A DNA stretch of 64,000 bases from Streptomyces sp. V3I8 (GTDB lineage: Bacteria > Actinomycetota > Actinomycetes > Streptomycetales > Streptomycetaceae). Both the position numbers and the translations under genes were made by a program. Positions 41,372 to 50,658 of this stretch are shown here, piece by piece; within the stretch, counting starts at the first letter, position 1; the number at the start of each line of letters is the position of its first letter. The notes beneath the pieces are model-generated. The model made no database searches. It saw nothing but the letters and a program-made list of their open reading frames with translations, and had not been told where the DNA came from. Where the stretch lies: NCBI RefSeq assembly GCF_030817535.1, contig NZ_JAUSZL010000002.1:1736001-1800000 (forward strand). Direction: 5' to 3'.

Positions 41372-43198
41372 ATGGCCGCTCCCCTGTCCGCACCCTCCTC
41401 GTCCTCCCCGTCGTCGTCGGGGACAGCCCTCAGGACCGTCGCCGTCGTCGGCCTCGGCACGATGGGCACCGGTATCGCCGAGATCCTCGCCCGGGCCGGC
41501 CGCGAGGTCGTCGGCATCGACGTCAGCGAGGCGGCCGCGGCGCAGGCCGTCGGCGCGCTCGAGTCCGCGACCGCCCGTGCCGTGCGGCGCGGGCGTCTCA
41601 CCGAGCAGGAGCGCGACGACACCCTCGCCCGCTTCCGCACCTTCACCGACCTGCGGGCCGCGGCCGACGCCGACCTGGTGATCGAGGTGGCGCCCGAGTC
41701 GTACGAGGTCAAGCACCAAATCTTCAGGGAACTGGACGACGTCGTGCGGCCGGGGACGATCCTGGCGACCGGTACGAACGCGCTGTCGGTCACGCGGCTG
41801 GCCGCCGACTCGGCGCACCCCGAACGGGTGCTGGGGCTGCACTTCTTCAACCCGGCGCCGGCGATGAAGCTCGTCGAGGTCGTCTCGTCCGTGCTGACCG
41901 CGCCGGACGCCGTCGCGGCCGTCACCGACCTCGCGCTCGAACTCGGCAAGGAGCCCGTCGCGGTCGGCGACCGCCCCGGTTTCGTCGCCGACGGCCTGCT
42001 CTTCGGCTACCTCAACCAGGCCGCCGCGATGTACGAGGCGAAGTACGCCAGCCGTGAGGACATCGACGCCGCGATGAGGTTCGGCTGCGGCCTGCCGATG
42101 GGCCCGCTCGCCCTGCTCGACCTGATCGGCGTCGACACCGCGCGTACGGTCCTGGAGGCCATGTACGCCGAGTCGCACGACCGGCTGCACGCGCCGGCGC
42201 CCGTCCTGAAGCAGCTCAGCGAGGCGGGGCTGACCGGGCGCAAGTCGGGGCGCGGCTTCTACACGTACGACGCGCCGGGCAGCGCGACCGTCGTCCCCGA
42301 CGCGCTGACCCCCTCCGCCGCGGGGTCCCCGTCCGCCGCCCGGCCGGTCCGCTCGGTGGGTGTCGCGGGGTCCGGGACGATGGCGTCCGGCATCGCCGAG
42401 GTGTTCGCGAAGGCCGGGTACGAGGTCGTGCTCGCCGCACGCAGCCAGGAGAAGGCGGCGACGGCGAAGGCCCGGATCGGCAGGTCGCTCTCACGCTCCG
42501 TCGACAAGGGCCGTATGACGGCCGAGGGGGCGGCCGAGACGCTGGGGCGCATCACGGCGGCGGGCTCGTACGACGCCTTCGCCGACGTCGACCTGGCGCT
42601 GGAGGCCGTCGCCGAGGACCTGGAGGTCAAGCGGCAGCTGTTCGCGGTGTTCGACAAGGTCTGCAGGCCGGGGGCGATCCTGGCCACCACGACCTCCTCG
42701 CTGCCCGTCGTCGCCTGTGCCCGCGCCACCTCGCGGCCGCAGGACGTGATCGGCATGCACTTCTTCAACCCGGCGCCCGCGATGAAGCTGGTCGAGGTCG
42801 TGCGTACGGTCCTGACCGCGGACGACGTGCACGCCACGGTCCGCGAGCTGTGCGCGAAGGTCCGCAAGCACCCGGTGGACTGCGGCGACCGGGCGGGCTT
42901 CATCGTGAACGCGCTGCTGTTCCCGTACCTGAACAACGCGATCAAGATGGTCGAGCAGCACTACGCGACGCTCGACGACATCGACGCCGCGATGAAGCTC
43001 GGCGGCGGCTACCCGATGGGCCCCTTCGAGCTCCTCGACGTGGTCGGTCTGGACGTCTCGCTCGCCATCGAGAAGGTGCTGCACCGCGAGTTCCGTGACC
43101 CGGGACTCGCCCCGGCGCCCCTCCTGGAGCACCTGGTGGCCGCGGGCTGCCTCGGCCGCAAGACGGGCCGCGGCTTCCGCGAATATGCGCGGCGCTGA
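41372..43198 (+). CDS. Tandem (double-domain) 3-hydroxyacyl-CoA dehydrogenase
   Basis: This 608-residue protein is a head-to-tail duplication of a roughly 290-residue 3-hydroxybutyryl-CoA dehydrogenase. Each half has an NAD fold (VAVVGLGTMGTGIAEIL near 24; VGVAGSGTMASGIAEVF near 330). Each half also has the catalytic-His block (GLHFFNPAPAMKLVEVV; GMHFFNPAPAMKLVEVV) and a C-terminal domain (GLPMGPLALLDLIGVDT; GYPMGPFELLDVVGLDV). It starts at ATG 41372 after TGGAG. It probably supplies crotonyl-CoA, via a hydratase elsewhere, to the ccr pathway encoded downstream. Confidence 0.92.
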   Translation: MAAPLSAPSSSSPSSSGTALRTVAVVGLGTMGTGIAEILARAGREVVGIDVSEAAAAQAVGALESATARAVRRGRLTEQERDDTLARFRTFTDLRAAADADLVIEVAPESYEVKHQIFRELDDVVRPGTILATGTNALSVTRLAADSAHPERVLGLHFFNPAPAMKLVEVVSSVLTAPDAVAAVTDLALELGKEPVAVGDRPGFVADGLLFGYLNQAAAMYEAKYASREDIDAAMRFGCGLPMGPLALLDLIGVDTARTVLEAMYAESHDRLHAPAPVLKQLSEAGLTGRKSGRGFYTYDAPGSATVVPDALTPSAAGSPSAARPVRSVGVAGSGTMASGIAEVFAKAGYEVVLAARSQEKAATAKARIGRSLSRSVDKGRMTAEGAAETLGRITAAGSYDAFADVDLALEAVAEDLEVKRQLFAVFDKVCRPGAILATTTSSLPVVACARATSRPQDVIGMHFFNPAPAMKLVEVVRTVLTADDVHATVRELCAKVRKHPVDCGDRAGFIVNALLFPYLNNAIKMVEQHYATLDDIDAAMKLGGGYPMGPFELLDVVGLDVSLAIEKVLHREFRDPGLAPAPLLEHLVAAGCLGRKTGRGFREYARR

Positions 43199-43355
43199 GC
43201 CGCCGCGCGACGACGGCCCCGGCCGGCGCGGCCCGGGGCCGGGCCGCGGACGGCTCGGGTGGGGCGGGCTGCTCGACCCCGGCACCGGGGCGCCCGCGGA
43301 CGGGGAAAGACCCGGTCACGAGCGCTCCGGCGCGTCCATGCAGTACGTTCGGGGC

Positions 43356-44171
43356 ATGTCCCGGTCCGCCAAGTCCTCCCGTACACCAGCCTCGTCCGAC
43401 GCGCCGGAGAGCGCCGCGGGCGGCCGCGCGGCGGCGCAACGGCTCAAGATGCGCCGCGAGCTGGCGGCCGCCGCGATGGAACTCTTCGCGACGAAGGGGT
43501 ACGAGGCGACGACGGTCGACGAGATCGCGGCCGCGGCCGGGGTCGCCCGGCGCACCTTCTTCCGGCACTTCCGCTCCAAGGAAGAGGCCATCTTCCCCGA
43601 CCACGACGACACCCTGACCCGGGCCGAGGCCGTGCTCAACGCCGCCCCGGCCCACGAGCACCCACTGGACACGGTGTGCCGCGGGATCAAGGAAGTCATG
43701 CAGATGTACGCGGCCCGGCCGGAGATCTCGGTCTCGCGCTACAAGCTCACCCGTGAGGTGCCGACCCTGCGCGAGGCGGAGATCGCCTCGGTGGCCCGCT
43801 ACGAGCGGCTGTTCACGCGCTATCTGCTGGGGCACTTCGACGAGCACGCCCACGACGACGACGCCAACGACGACCCGCTGCTCGCGGAGGTCGCCGCGTC
43901 GGCCGTGGTCACCGCCCACAACCACGTCCTGCGCAGGTGGCTGCGGGCCGGCGCGCAGGGGGACGTCGAGGCCCAGCTGGACCACGCCTTCTCGATCGTC
44001 CGCAAGACCTTCGGCACCGGGATAGGCGCCGGGCGGGACGCCTCCACGCACACGGCGCCCCTGTCCACCGCCTCGGTGGAGGGCGAGGTGCTGGTGACCG
44101 TCGCCCGCGTCGACGCACCGCTCCACCAGGTCATGCGCACGATCGAGCAGGCTCTCAAGGAACGGTCGTAG
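43356..44171 (+). CDS. TetR family transcriptional regulator
   Basis: This 271-residue protein (from ATG 43356; ATG 43338 is an alternative) has the N-terminal helix-turn-helix ATTVDEIAAAAGVARRTFFR near residue 55, followed by HFRSKEEAIFPDHDD. The C-terminal ligand domain is followed by an unusual tail (VEGEVLVTVARVDAPLHQVM). It lies between the hydroxyacyl-CoA dehydrogenase and ccr and is closed by its own terminator. It is therefore a candidate regulator of one or both, probably responding to an acyl-CoA; that is inferred from position only. Confidence 0.88.
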   Translation: MSRSAKSSRTPASSDAPESAAGGRAAAQRLKMRRELAAAAMELFATKGYEATTVDEIAAAAGVARRTFFRHFRSKEEAIFPDHDDTLTRAEAVLNAAPAHEHPLDTVCRGIKEVMQMYAARPEISVSRYKLTREVPTLREAEIASVARYERLFTRYLLGHFDEHAHDDDANDDPLLAEVAASAVVTAHNHVLRRWLRAGAQGDVEAQLDHAFSIVRKTFGTGIGAGRDASTHTAPLSTASVEGEVLVTVARVDAPLHQVMRTIEQALKERS

Positions 44172-44191
44172 AGCGACCTCCAGCACCGTCG

Positions 44192-44226
44192 AAGGGGCAC
44201 GCCCACAAGGGCGGTGCCCCTTTTTT
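44192..44226 (+). terminator. Intrinsic terminator after the TetR gene
   Basis: A GGGGCACGCCC stem pairs, with one bulged G, to GGGC..GTGCCCC around an ACAA loop and is followed directly by six T. This is one of the few classical rho-independent terminators in the window. Confidence 0.9.
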
Positions 44227-44576
44227 GCGTCCTCCGCCTTTTTGCGTCCCCGACTGATCGATCATCGCTCATCCGTGACGACCGGATGACAGATGAGAGA
44301 AATTTTTGGCACTCGGTGCCTTGCTAGATGGCACGGCGTGTCATACGTTGAAGAGGTCCGGGCGGCCGGCGTGCAGGGATCCTCCGTACGCCGGCTGTCC
44401 CCGCACACCACGGTGTGCGCGCCCGGACGCCTGCGTCACAGGCACCCTTCCGCGCCACAAAGCGCTGCCGACACCACCACCCTCCGCCGGACCGACGGCA
44501 CACCCCACCAGCAGCTACCCACCCCGACGTAACCCTCAGCGTCCTTCCCCGGACGCTCATCGCCGGAGGCGACACC
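44227..44576 (+). promoter_or_regulatory. ccr upstream region with paired GGCAC inverted repeats
   Basis: This 350-nt leader contains an AT-rich run (AATTTTT at about 44301) followed by GGCACtcgGTGCC (44308-44320, perfect). A second, imperfect copy GGCACggcGTGTC (44330-44342) follows; the two start 22 bp apart, about two helical turns. TAGATG between them could be a -10. The arrangement suits a dimeric repressor such as the adjacent TetR protein, but this is inference. The remaining 230 nt to the GTG start shows no reading frame I trust. Confidence 0.5.
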
Positions 44577-45914
44577 GTGAAGGAAATCCTGGACGCGATC
44601 CAGTCGCGGACGGCCACGTCCGCCGACTTCGCCGCCCTGCCGCTCCCCGAGTCCTACCGCGCGGTCACCGTGCACAAGGACGAGACGGAGATGTTCGCCG
44701 GGCTCACCACCCGCGACAAGGACCCCCGCAAGTCCATCCACCTGGACGACGTGCCGGTGCCGGAGCTCGGCCCCGGCGAGGCCCTGGTGGCCGTGATGGC
44801 CTCCTCGGTCAACTACAACTCGGTGTGGACCTCGATCTTCGAGCCGGTGTCCACCTTCAGCTTCCTGGAGCGCTACGGCAGGCTCAGCGAGCTGACCAAG
44901 CGCCACGACCTGCCGTACCACATCATCGGTTCGGACCTCGCGGGCGTCGTGCTGCGCACCGGCCCTGGCGTGAACGCCTGGCATCCCGGTGACGAGGTCG
45001 TCGCGCACTGCCTGTCCGTCGAGCTGGAGTCCAGCGACGGGCACAACGACACCATGCTCGACCCCGAGCAGCGCATCTGGGGCTTCGAGACCAACTTCGG
45101 CGGGCTCGCCGAGATCGCGCTCGTCAAGTCCAACCAGCTGATGCCGAAGCCGGACCACCTGTCGTGGGAGGAGGCCGCCGCACCGGGGCTCGTGAACTCC
45201 ACGGCCTACCGGCAGCTGGTCTCGCGCAACGGCGCCGGCATGAAGCAGGGCGACAACGTCCTGATCTGGGGCGCGAGCGGCGGCCTCGGCTCGTACGCCA
45301 CCCAGTTCGCGCTGGCCGGCGGCGCCAACCCCATCTGCGTGGTGAGCAGCCCGCAGAAGGCGGACATCTGCCGGGCGATGGGCGCCGAGGCGATCATCGA
45401 CCGCACCGCCGAGGACTACCGGTTCTGGAAGGACGAGCACCACCAGGACCCGAAGGAGTGGAAGCGCTTCGGCAAGCGCATCCGTGAGCTCACCGGCGGC
45501 GAGGACGTCGACATCGTCTTCGAGCACCCGGGCCGCGAGACCTTCGGCGCCTCCGTCTACGTCACCCGCAAGGGCGGCACGATCGTCACCTGCGCCTCCA
45601 CCTCGGGCTACAACCACGAGTACGACAACCGCTACCTGTGGATGTCCCTGAAGCGGATCATCGGCTCGCACTTCGCCAACTACCGCGAGGCCTGGGAGGC
45701 CAACCGGCTGATCGCGAAGGGCAAGATCCACCCGACGCTCTCCAAGGTGTACTCGCTGGAGGAGACCGGGCAGGCCGCCTTCGACGTGCACCGCAACCTC
45801 CACCAGGGCAAGGTCGGCGTCCTGGCGCTGGCGCCCGCCGAGGGCCTCGGCGTGCGCGACCCGGAGAAGCGCGCCCGGCACGTCGACGCCATCAACCGCT
45901 TCCGGAACGTCTGA
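44577..45914 (+). CDS. ccr: Crotonyl-CoA carboxylase/reductase
   Basis: This 445-residue protein starts at GTG 44577 after CCGGAGGC. It is an MDR-superfamily enzyme with cofactor-binding WGASGGLGSYATQFALAGG near residue 231. The four residues reported to hold CO2 in the Kitasatospora setae enzyme fall at identical numbers here: N81 (SSVNYNSVW), F170 and E171 (WGFETNFGG) and H365 (IIGSHFANY). It makes ethylmalonyl-CoA from crotonyl-CoA, CO2 and NADPH, feeding both acetate assimilation and polyketide extender supply. It is followed 10 nt later by meaA, the next pathway step. Confidence 0.96.
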   Translation: MKEILDAIQSRTATSADFAALPLPESYRAVTVHKDETEMFAGLTTRDKDPRKSIHLDDVPVPELGPGEALVAVMASSVNYNSVWTSIFEPVSTFSFLERYGRLSELTKRHDLPYHIIGSDLAGVVLRTGPGVNAWHPGDEVVAHCLSVELESSDGHNDTMLDPEQRIWGFETNFGGLAEIALVKSNQLMPKPDHLSWEEAAAPGLVNSTAYRQLVSRNGAGMKQGDNVLIWGASGGLGSYATQFALAGGANPICVVSSPQKADICRAMGAEAIIDRTAEDYRFWKDEHHQDPKEWKRFGKRIRELTGGEDVDIVFEHPGRETFGASVYVTRKGGTIVTCASTSGYNHEYDNRYLWMSLKRIIGSHFANYREAWEANRLIAKGKIHPTLSKVYSLEETGQAAFDVHRNLHQGKVGVLALAPAEGLGVRDPEKRARHVDAINRFRNV

Positions 45915-45924
45915 GGGTCCCCCC

Positions 45925-47953
45925 ATGACTGAGCGCCAGAAGGACCGGCCGTGGCTCATGCGCACCTACGCCGGTCACTCCACCGCCGAGGCGTCCAACG
46001 AGCTGTACCGGCGCAACCTCGCCAAGGGGCAGACGGGTCTGTCGGTCGCGTTCGACCTGCCGACCCAGACCGGCTACGACCCCGACCACGTCCTCGCCCG
46101 CGGCGAGGTCGGCCGGGTCGGTGTGCCGGTGTCGCACCTCGGTGACATGCGCCGGCTGTTCCAGGACATCCCCCTGGAGCAGATGAACACCTCGATGACC
46201 ATCAACGCCACCGCCATGTGGCTGCTGGCGCTCTACCAGGTCGTCGCCGAGGAGCAGGGCGCCGACATCACCCGGCTCCAGGGGACGACCCAGAACGACA
46301 TCGTGAAGGAGTACCTGTCGCGGGGCACGCACGTGTTCCCGCCGGTCCCCTCCCTCCGTCTGACGACGGACATGATCTGCTACACGGTCAACAACATCCC
46401 CAGGTGGAATCCGATCAACATCTGCAGTTACCACCTGCAGGAGGCGGGGGCCACCCCGGTCCAGGAGATCGCGTACGCGATGTCCACCCGCGATCGCCGT
46501 GCTCGACGCGGTGTTCGCGTCCGGGCAGATCCGCGAGGACCAGAAGGGGGACGTGGTCGCGCGCATCTCCTTCTTCGTGAACGCGGGCGTCCGCTTCGTC
46601 GAGGAGATGTGCAAGATGCGGGCGTTCGGCCGCATCTGGGACCGTGTCACACGCGAGCGGTACGGGATCGAGAACCCCAGGCACCGCCGGTTCCGGTACG
46701 GGGTCCAGGTCAACTCCCTGGGGCTGACCGAGGCCCAGCCGGAGAACAACATCCAGCGGATCGTCCTGGAGATGCTGGCCGTGACCCTCTCCAAGGACGC
46801 CCGCGCGCGTGCCGTGCAACTGCCCGCCTGGAACGAGGCGCTGGGGCTGCCCCGGCCCTGGGACCAGCAGTGGTCGCTGCGGATGCAGCAGGTCCTCGCC
46901 TACGAGAGCGACCTGCTGGAGTACGCGGACATCTTCGAGGGCTCGCACGTCGTCGAGGCGAAGGTCGCCGAGCTGGTCGAGGACTCGTTCGCCGAGATGG
47001 ACCGGATCGAGGAGATGGGCGGCGCGATGGCGGCCGTCGAGTCGGGCTACCTGAAGTCGCAGCTCGTCTCGTCGCACGCGAAGCGCCGGGCCCGTATCGA
47101 GTCCGGCGACGAGAAGATCGTCGGCGTCAACATCTTCGAGTCGACCGAGCCGAACCCGCTCACCGCCGACCTGGACGCCGCGATCCAGACGGTCGACCCC
47201 GCGGTCGAGGCGCGGGTGACCGCGGCCCTCCGGGAGTGGCGCGACACCCGGTACCAGCCGCCCTTCAACCACCCGCGCCCCTGCAAGGCGCTGGAGAGGC
47301 TGAAGGAGGCCGCGCAGGGCACCGGCAACCTGATGCAGGCCACCCTGGAGTGCGCCCGCGCCGGGGTCACGACCGGCGAGTGGGCGGGCGCCCTGCGCGA
47401 GGTGTTCGGCGAGTTCCGCGCCCCCACCGGTGTGTCGTCCGCGCCCGTCGCGGTGACCGCCGAGGAGGGCACCGCGATGGCCGCGATCCGCCGCAAGGTG
47501 GACCTGACCGCGAAGGACCTCGGCGTCGGCAAGCTCCGCTTCCTGGTGGGCAAGCCGGGCCTGGACGGGCACTCCAACGGCGCCGAGCAGATCGCCGTAC
47601 GGGCCCGGGACGCCGGGTTCGAGGTGGTCTACCAGGGCATCCGGCTCACGCCCCAGGAGATCGTGTCCGCGGCGGTCGCCGAGGACGTCCACGGCATCGG
47701 CCTGTCCATCCTGTCGGGCTCCCACGCCCAGCTGGTGCCCGACGTGCTGGAGCGGCTGCGCGAGGCCGGCGCCGACGACATCCCGGTGATCGCCGGCGGG
47801 ATCATCCCGAACGCCGACGCCGAGCGGCTCAGGGCCGCGGGAGTGGCCGCGGTCTTCACCCCGAAGGACTTCGACATCACCGGAATCATCGGCCGTATCG
47901 TCGACGAGATCCGCACAGCGAACAAGCTCGACCCTCTGGAGGTCCCCGCATGA
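45925..47953 (+). pseudogene. meaA: meaA, ethylmalonyl-CoA mutase-type, frameshifted by one extra base
   Basis: From ATG 45925 the frame encodes mutase sequence ([54 protein letters not shown]) up to about residue 187 (IAYAMST). Mutase sequence then continues in the next frame (AIAVLDAVFASGQI onward) to the TGA at 47951. Removing one C from the CCC at 46487-46489 restores a 675-residue protein. The distal part carries the cobalamin motif DGHSNG, then SILSGS and AGG. Coding quality is intact on both sides, so this is a very recent mutation or a sequencing error. If real, ethylmalonyl-CoA would not be converted to methylsuccinyl-CoA by this copy. Confidence 0.92.
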
Positions 47954-48924
47954 CCAGCCCCGCCCCCCAGGTCGACCGCCTGCGTCCGCGGCGTTCCTGC
48001 CTGGCCGTGCCCGGTTCGAACCCCCGCTTCCTGGAGAAGGCCCAGGGCCTGCCCGCCGACCAGGTCTTCCTGGACCTGGAGGACGCGTGCGCGCCGCTCG
48101 CCAAGCCGGAGGCGCGGCACACCATCGTCAAGTTCCTCAACGAGGGCGACTGGACGGGCAAGACGCGGGTCGTGCGGGTGAACGACTGGACGACCGAGTG
48201 GACGTACCGCGACGTCGTGACGGTCGTCGAGGGCGCGGGGCCGAACCTGGACTGCATCATGCTGCCGAAGGTCCAGGACGCCCAGCAGGTGGTGGCCCTC
48301 GACCTGCTGCTGACGCAGATCGAGAAGACGATGGGTTTCGAGGTCGGCAGGATCGGCATCGAGGCGCAGATCGAGAACGCCAGGGGCCTGAACAACGTCA
48401 ACGAGATCGCGGCGGCCTCCCGGCGCGTCGAGACGATCATCTTCGGCCCGGCCGACTTCATGGCGTCGATCAACATGAAGTCGCTGGTCGTGGGCGAGCA
48501 GCCGCCCGGCTACCCGGCGGACGCCTACCACTACATCCTGATGAAGATCCTGATGGCCGCCCGCGCCAACGACCTCCAGGCGATCGACGGCCCCTACCTG
48601 CAGATCCGCAACGTCGAGGGCTACCGCGAGGTCGCCGGGCGGGCCGCCGCCCTCGGCTTCGACGGCAAGTGGGTGCTGCACCCCGGTCAGGTCGAGGCGT
48701 CGAACGAGATCTTCTCGCCCTCCCAGGAGGACTTCGACCACGCCGAGCTGATCCTGGACGCGTACGAGTACTGCACGTCGGAGGCGGGCGGCCGGAAGGG
48801 TTCCGCGATGCTCGGCGACGAGATGATCGACGAGGCCAGCCGCAAGATGGCCCTGGTGATCTCCGGCAAGGGCCGGGCCGCCGGCATGCGGCGCACCTCG
48901 AAGTTCGAAGTCCCGGAGGCCTGA
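47950..48924 (+). CDS. HpcH/HpaI-CitE family lyase, probable malyl-CoA/beta-methylmalyl-CoA lyase
   Basis: This 324-residue protein starts at ATG 47950, overlapping the meaA stop (ATGA). It has the CitE-like barrel: RRSCLAVPGSNPRFLEKAQG, VFLDLEDACAPLAKPEAR with metal-binding acids, IEAQIENARGLNNVNEIAAA, IIFGPADFMASINM and GKWVLHPGQVEASNEIF. In the ethylmalonyl-CoA pathway this enzyme cleaves beta-methylmalyl-CoA to glyoxylate and propionyl-CoA and makes or cleaves malyl-CoA. Because of the meaA frameshift, the meaA start frame reads without a stop into this gene. Confidence 0.9.
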   Translation: MTSPAPQVDRLRPRRSCLAVPGSNPRFLEKAQGLPADQVFLDLEDACAPLAKPEARHTIVKFLNEGDWTGKTRVVRVNDWTTEWTYRDVVTVVEGAGPNLDCIMLPKVQDAQQVVALDLLLTQIEKTMGFEVGRIGIEAQIENARGLNNVNEIAAASRRVETIIFGPADFMASINMKSLVVGEQPPGYPADAYHYILMKILMAARANDLQAIDGPYLQIRNVEGYREVAGRAAALGFDGKWVLHPGQVEASNEIFSPSQEDFDHAELILDAYEYCTSEAGGRKGSAMLGDEMIDEASRKMALVISGKGRAAGMRRTSKFEVPEA

Positions 48925-48928
48925 TCCC

Positions 48929-49441
48929 ATGCAGTTCGGACGCACCTACGAGGAGTTCGAGGTCGGCGCGGTCTACAAGCACTGGCCCGGGAAGACCGTC
49001 ACGGAGTACGACGACCACCTCTTCTGTCTCCTGACCATGAACCACCACCCGCTCCACCTGGACGCCAACTACGCCGAGAACACCACCGACTTCGGCAAGA
49101 ACGTGGTGGTCGGGAACTACATCTACTCCCTGCTGCTCGGCATGTCCGTCCCCGACGTGTCGGGCAAGGCGATCGCCAACCTGGAGATCGAGTCGCTCAG
49201 GCACGTCGCGCCGACCTTCCACGGCGACACGCTCTACGGCGAGACCACGGTCCTCGACAAGACGCCCTCCCGGTCGAAGGACGACCGCGGGATCGTGCAC
49301 GTCGAGACCAGGGGTTACAAGCAGGACGGCACGCTGGTCTGCGTGTTCCGCCGCAAGGTGATGGTGCCGACCGAGACGTACATCAAGGAGCGCGGCGGCG
49401 AACAGCCCGGCCGGCCCCAGCTCAAGGAGCAGGAGAAGTAG
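48929..49441 (+). CDS. MaoC-family dehydratase, probable mesaconyl-CoA hydratase
   Basis: This 170-residue single hot-dog protein has the hydratase region LTMNHHPLHLDANYAENTTD near residues 34-53, with the catalytic His (PLH) present but Asn where the usual Asp stands. It also has VVVGNYIYSLLLGMSV and a C-terminal ETRGYKQDGTLVCVFRRKVM. Position between the malyl-CoA lyase and acyl-CoA dehydrogenase genes points to hydration of mesaconyl-CoA to beta-methylmalyl-CoA. Alphaproteobacterial Mch proteins are about twice as long, so equivalence is by context. It starts 4 nt after the lyase stop. Confidence 0.85.
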   Translation: MQFGRTYEEFEVGAVYKHWPGKTVTEYDDHLFCLLTMNHHPLHLDANYAENTTDFGKNVVVGNYIYSLLLGMSVPDVSGKAIANLEIESLRHVAPTFHGDTLYGETTVLDKTPSRSKDDRGIVHVETRGYKQDGTLVCVFRRKVMVPTETYIKERGGEQPGRPQLKEQEK

Positions 49442-49443
49442 CC

Positions 49444-50658
49444 ATGGCGCGACTCGCCCAGACCGCCGGTCTCACCGACATCCAGCGGGAGATCCTGTCG
49501 ACCGTACGGGACTTCGTGGACAAGGAGATCCTCCCGGTCGCGACCGAGCTGGAGCACCGCGACGAGTACCCGCAGGCGATCGTCGACGGACTCAAGGAGT
49601 TGGGCCTCTTCGGCCTGATGATCCCCGAGGAGTACGGGGGCCTCGGCGAGTCGCTCCTCACCTACGCGCTGTGCGTGGAGGAGATCGCGCGCGGCTGGAT
49701 GTCGGTGTCCGGCATCATCAACACCCACTTCATCGTGGCCTACCTGCTCAAGCAGCACGGCACGCAGGAGCAGCGGGAGTACTTCCTGCCGCGCATGGCG
49801 GCGGGCGAGGTGCGCGGCGCGTTCTCCATGTCCGAGCCGGCGCTGGGCTCCGACGTGTCGGCCATCACCTCCAGGGCGGTGAAGGACGGCGACGGATATG
49901 TCCTGAACGGGCAGAAGATGTGGCTCACGAACGGCGGTACGTCGACGCTCGTGGCCGTTCTCGTGAAGAGTGACGAAGGCCATACCCCTGAAGAGGTGGC
50001 CGCCGCGCCCCACCGGTCGATGACGACCTTCCTGGTGGAGAAGGAGCCCGGCTTCGGTGAGGTCCGCCCCGGCCTGACCATCCCGGGGAAGATCGACAAG
50101 ATGGGCTACAAGGGCGTCGACACCACCGAGATGATCATGGACGGTCTGCGCGTTCCGGCCGACCGGGTGCTCGGCGGCACCACCGGCCGGGGCTTTTACC
50201 AGATGATGGACGGCGTCGAGGTCGGCCGGGTGAATGTGGCCGCGCGCGGCTGCGGGGTCGCCCAGCGCGCCTTTGAGCTGGGCGTTTCCTATGCCCAGCA
50301 GCGTCACACCTTCGGCAGGCCCATCGCCCAGCACCAGGCGATCCAGTTCAAGCTGGCCGAGATGGCTACCAAGGTCGAGGCCGCCCATGCGATGATGGTC
50401 AACGCGGCACGCAAAAAGGACTCCGGGGAGCGAAACGACCTCGAGGCAGGGATGGCGAAGTACCTCGCCTCCGAGTACTGCAAAGAGGTCGTGGAGGACG
50501 CCTTCCGGATCCACGGCGGCTACGGCTTCTCGAAGGAGTACGAGATCGAGCGCCTCTACCGGGAGGCCCCGATGCTGCTGATCGGCGAAGGTACCGCCGA
50601 GATCCAGAAAATGATCATCGGCCGCAGGCTGCTCGAGGAGTATCGGCTGCAGGGCTGA
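49444..50658 (+). CDS. Acyl-CoA dehydrogenase family protein, probable methylsuccinyl-CoA dehydrogenase
   Basis: This 404-residue FAD enzyme has FGLMIPEEYGGLGESLLTYA, SMSEPALGSDVSAITSRAV, YVLNGQKMWLTNGGTSTLVA and RQAHTFGRP-like QQRHTFGRPIAQHQAIQFKL. The C-terminal FRIHGGYGFSKEYEIERLYR precedes LIGEGTAEIQKMI, whose Glu is at the usual base position. It is the last gene of the ccr cluster (2 nt after the MaoC gene) and would oxidise methylsuccinyl-CoA to mesaconyl-CoA. Isobutyryl- or butyryl-CoA dehydrogenase cannot be excluded by sequence alone. Confidence 0.88.
   Translation: MARLAQTAGLTDIQREILSTVRDFVDKEILPVATELEHRDEYPQAIVDGLKELGLFGLMIPEEYGGLGESLLTYALCVEEIARGWMSVSGIINTHFIVAYLLKQHGTQEQREYFLPRMAAGEVRGAFSMSEPALGSDVSAITSRAVKDGDGYVLNGQKMWLTNGGTSTLVAVLVKSDEGHTPEEVAAAPHRSMTTFLVEKEPGFGEVRPGLTIPGKIDKMGYKGVDTTEMIMDGLRVPADRVLGGTTGRGFYQMMDGVEVGRVNVAARGCGVAQRAFELGVSYAQQRHTFGRPIAQHQAIQFKLAEMATKVEAAHAMMVNAARKKDSGERNDLEAGMAKYLASEYCKEVVEDAFRIHGGYGFSKEYEIERLYREAPMLLIGEGTAEIQKMIIGRRLLEEYRLQG

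Noticed and set aside
44307..44324. Sigma-54-like promoter (TGGCAC ... TTGC) upstream of ccr
   Set aside because: The GG-to-GC spacing is 13 nt instead of 10, and Streptomyces are not known to have sigma-54.
44307..44342. CIRCE-like heat-shock operator (GGCACTC half-site)
   Set aside because: Only one half-site matches; no GAGTGC partner at the required 9-nt spacing.
45925..48924. A single 999-codon gene
   Set aside because: Only its first about 187 and last 324 residues resemble proteins; the middle is the wrong frame of meaA. It is an artefact of the extra C at 46487-46489.
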